Shown here one piece after another: positions 63,246 through 64,000 of a DNA stretch of 64,000 nucleotides (position 1 is its first letter; each line of letters opens with the position of its first letter). The stretch is taken from positions 4,165,001 through 4,229,000 of the forward strand of contig NZ_CP149510.1 of NCBI RefSeq assembly GCF_040126305.1, given 5' to 3'. The translations under genes were made by a program, and so were the position numbers. This DNA is from Pararhizobium sp. A13. GTDB lineage: Bacteria; Pseudomonadota; Alphaproteobacteria; Rhizobiales; Rhizobiaceae. The notes beneath the pieces were generated by a model. The model was not told the DNA's origin. It ran no database searches and worked only from the letters and a program-made list of their open reading frames with translations.

Positions 63246-64000
63246 ATGGAGAAGCCCAACTTTTTCAACGACAGGATCATGCCGGTGGGGGCCATCCTGC
63301 TTGCCCTGCTGGTCGTCTGGTATATCGCCGTCATCTTCCTCAATGCGCCGTTCGAGCGCGATACCGCCGCACGCGCCGGAACACCGATCACCTTCTCGGA
63401 AATCCTGCCGAAAACGATGTTCCAGCAACGGCCTGTTCTCCCCGCCCCCCATCAGGTGATCGCAGAAATCTGGGACACGACCGTCAACAAGCCGATCACG
63501 TCGAAGCGCAGCCTCGTCTACCACGCCTGGATCACACTGTCGGCGACGCTGCTCGGCTTCGGCATCGGCACCCTGCTCGGCATTCTTCTCGCTGTCGGCA
63601 TCGTCCACAACCGGGCGATGGATCGCTCGCTGATGCCCTGGGTCATCGCCAGCCAGACCATTCCCATCCTTGCTATCGCACCGATGATCATCGTCGTGCT
63701 GAATGCGGTCGGCATTGCCGGTCTGTTGCCGAAGGCGCTGATCTCCACCTATCTCAGCTTCTTCCCGATCGTCGTCGGCATGGTGAAGGGGCTTCGAAGC
63801 CCCGAACAGATCCAGCTCGACCTGATGCATACCTACTACGCGAGTCCGTCCCAGACATTCTGGAAGCTGCGCTGGCCGGCGTCCATGCCCTATCTGTTCA
63901 CCTCGCTGAAGGTCGCCATCGCCATTTCGCTCGTCGGCGCGATCGTCGGCGAACTGCCGACGGGTGCCGTATCCGGCCTCGGTGCCCGCCTGCTTGCCGG
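63246..64000 (+). CDS. ABC transporter permease (SsuC/TauC class), cut by window edge
   Basis: The frame is open to the window end (about 251 residues seen). It starts MEKPNFFNDRIMPVGAILLA, has a long periplasmic loop, then the binding-protein-dependent transport domain (LVYHAWITLSATLLGFGIGT) and the EAA-like region YYASPSQTFWKLRWPASMPY. It pairs with the ATPase at 61480. The remaining genes, including the binding protein, should lie to the right. Confidence 0.88.
   Translation, partial: MEKPNFFNDRIMPVGAILLALLVVWYIAVIFLNAPFERDTAARAGTPITFSEILPKTMFQQRPVLPAPHQVIAEIWDTTVNKPITSKRSLVYHAWITLSATLLGFGIGTLLGILLAVGIVHNRAMDRSLMPWVIASQTIPILAIAPMIIVVLNAVGIAGLLPKALISTYLSFFPIVVGMVKGLRSPEQIQLDLMHTYYASPSQTFWKLRWPASMPYLFTSLKVAIAISLVGAIVGELPTGAVSGLGARLLA

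Overview
The window is chromosomal DNA from an alphaproteobacterium of the Rhizobium/Agrobacterium group. The evidence is GC-rich coding with dense ABC transport operons, a ChvE-GguAB sugar system with a divergent GbpR-type regulator, an FrcRBCA fructose system, a Smo/MtlK polyol operon, a NepR/EcfG/PhyR general stress locus, an HmuPSTUV haem system with TonB, and rhizobial-type palindromic repeats. No prophage, plasmid backbone, CRISPR array or complete insertion sequence was seen.

Layout. 1-5.1 kb: chvE-gguA-gguB (cut at the left edge) with gbpR divergent. 5.1-7.3 kb: a J-domain protein, a small membrane protein and an inositol 2-dehydrogenase. 7.3-12.1 kb: the ROK regulator frcR divergent from frcBCA, with a perfect operator-like palindrome between them. 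12.36 kb: tRNA-Arg(CCG), followed by a gene-poor stretch. 13.3-15.4 kb: a YbaK-type deacylase and a berberine-bridge-type FAD oxidase. 15.5-21.9 kb: a complete peptide ABC operon led by an M19 dipeptidase. 22-26.2 kb: a DUF4105 membrane protein, a LacI regulator and thuAB-like genes whose leader carries two adjacent palindromes. 26.3-28.1 kb: TetR/SMR efflux, a truncated haemoglobin and a DUF423 protein.

28.1-35.5 kb is an iron/haem region. A DUF2325 / small protein / ABM monooxygenase / VOC operon is followed by tonB with a secreted partner, then divergent hmuPSTUV. Both promoter regions carry TGA-N9-TCA motifs of the RirA iron-responsive-operator type. 35.5-41.2 kb is the general stress region: a DUF883 protein and a holin-like membrane protein behind a consensus EcfG promoter, an HWE histidine kinase, ecfG, nepR and phyR, and a second HWE kinase broken by a frameshift. 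GGAAC-N16-CGTT or CATT promoters precede DUF883, nepR, phyR and the broken kinase.

41.2-51.4 kb is a polyol operon: SorC regulator, smoE, smoF, smoG, smoK, smoS, mtlK, a HAD phosphatase and an FGGY kinase. A 33-base palindrome lies upstream of smoE and an attenuator-like hairpin lies after it. 51.5-64 kb is reductive pyrimidine catabolism: preT-preA, a TetR regulator, an M20-type amidohydrolase, two tiny ORFs, dihydropyrimidinase, a cupin, and an ABC transporter running off the right edge. Inserted here are a SEC-C pseudogene, a membrane-ferredoxin-adenylate cyclase fusion, and a DUF559 nuclease-like gene flanked by palindromic repeats.

The points most worth following are the iron-box-controlled DUF2325 operon, the ferredoxin-cyclase fusion beside preTA, the back-to-back EcfG promoters, the thuA double palindrome, and the hairpins that follow the substrate-binding-protein gene in three separate sugar operons.
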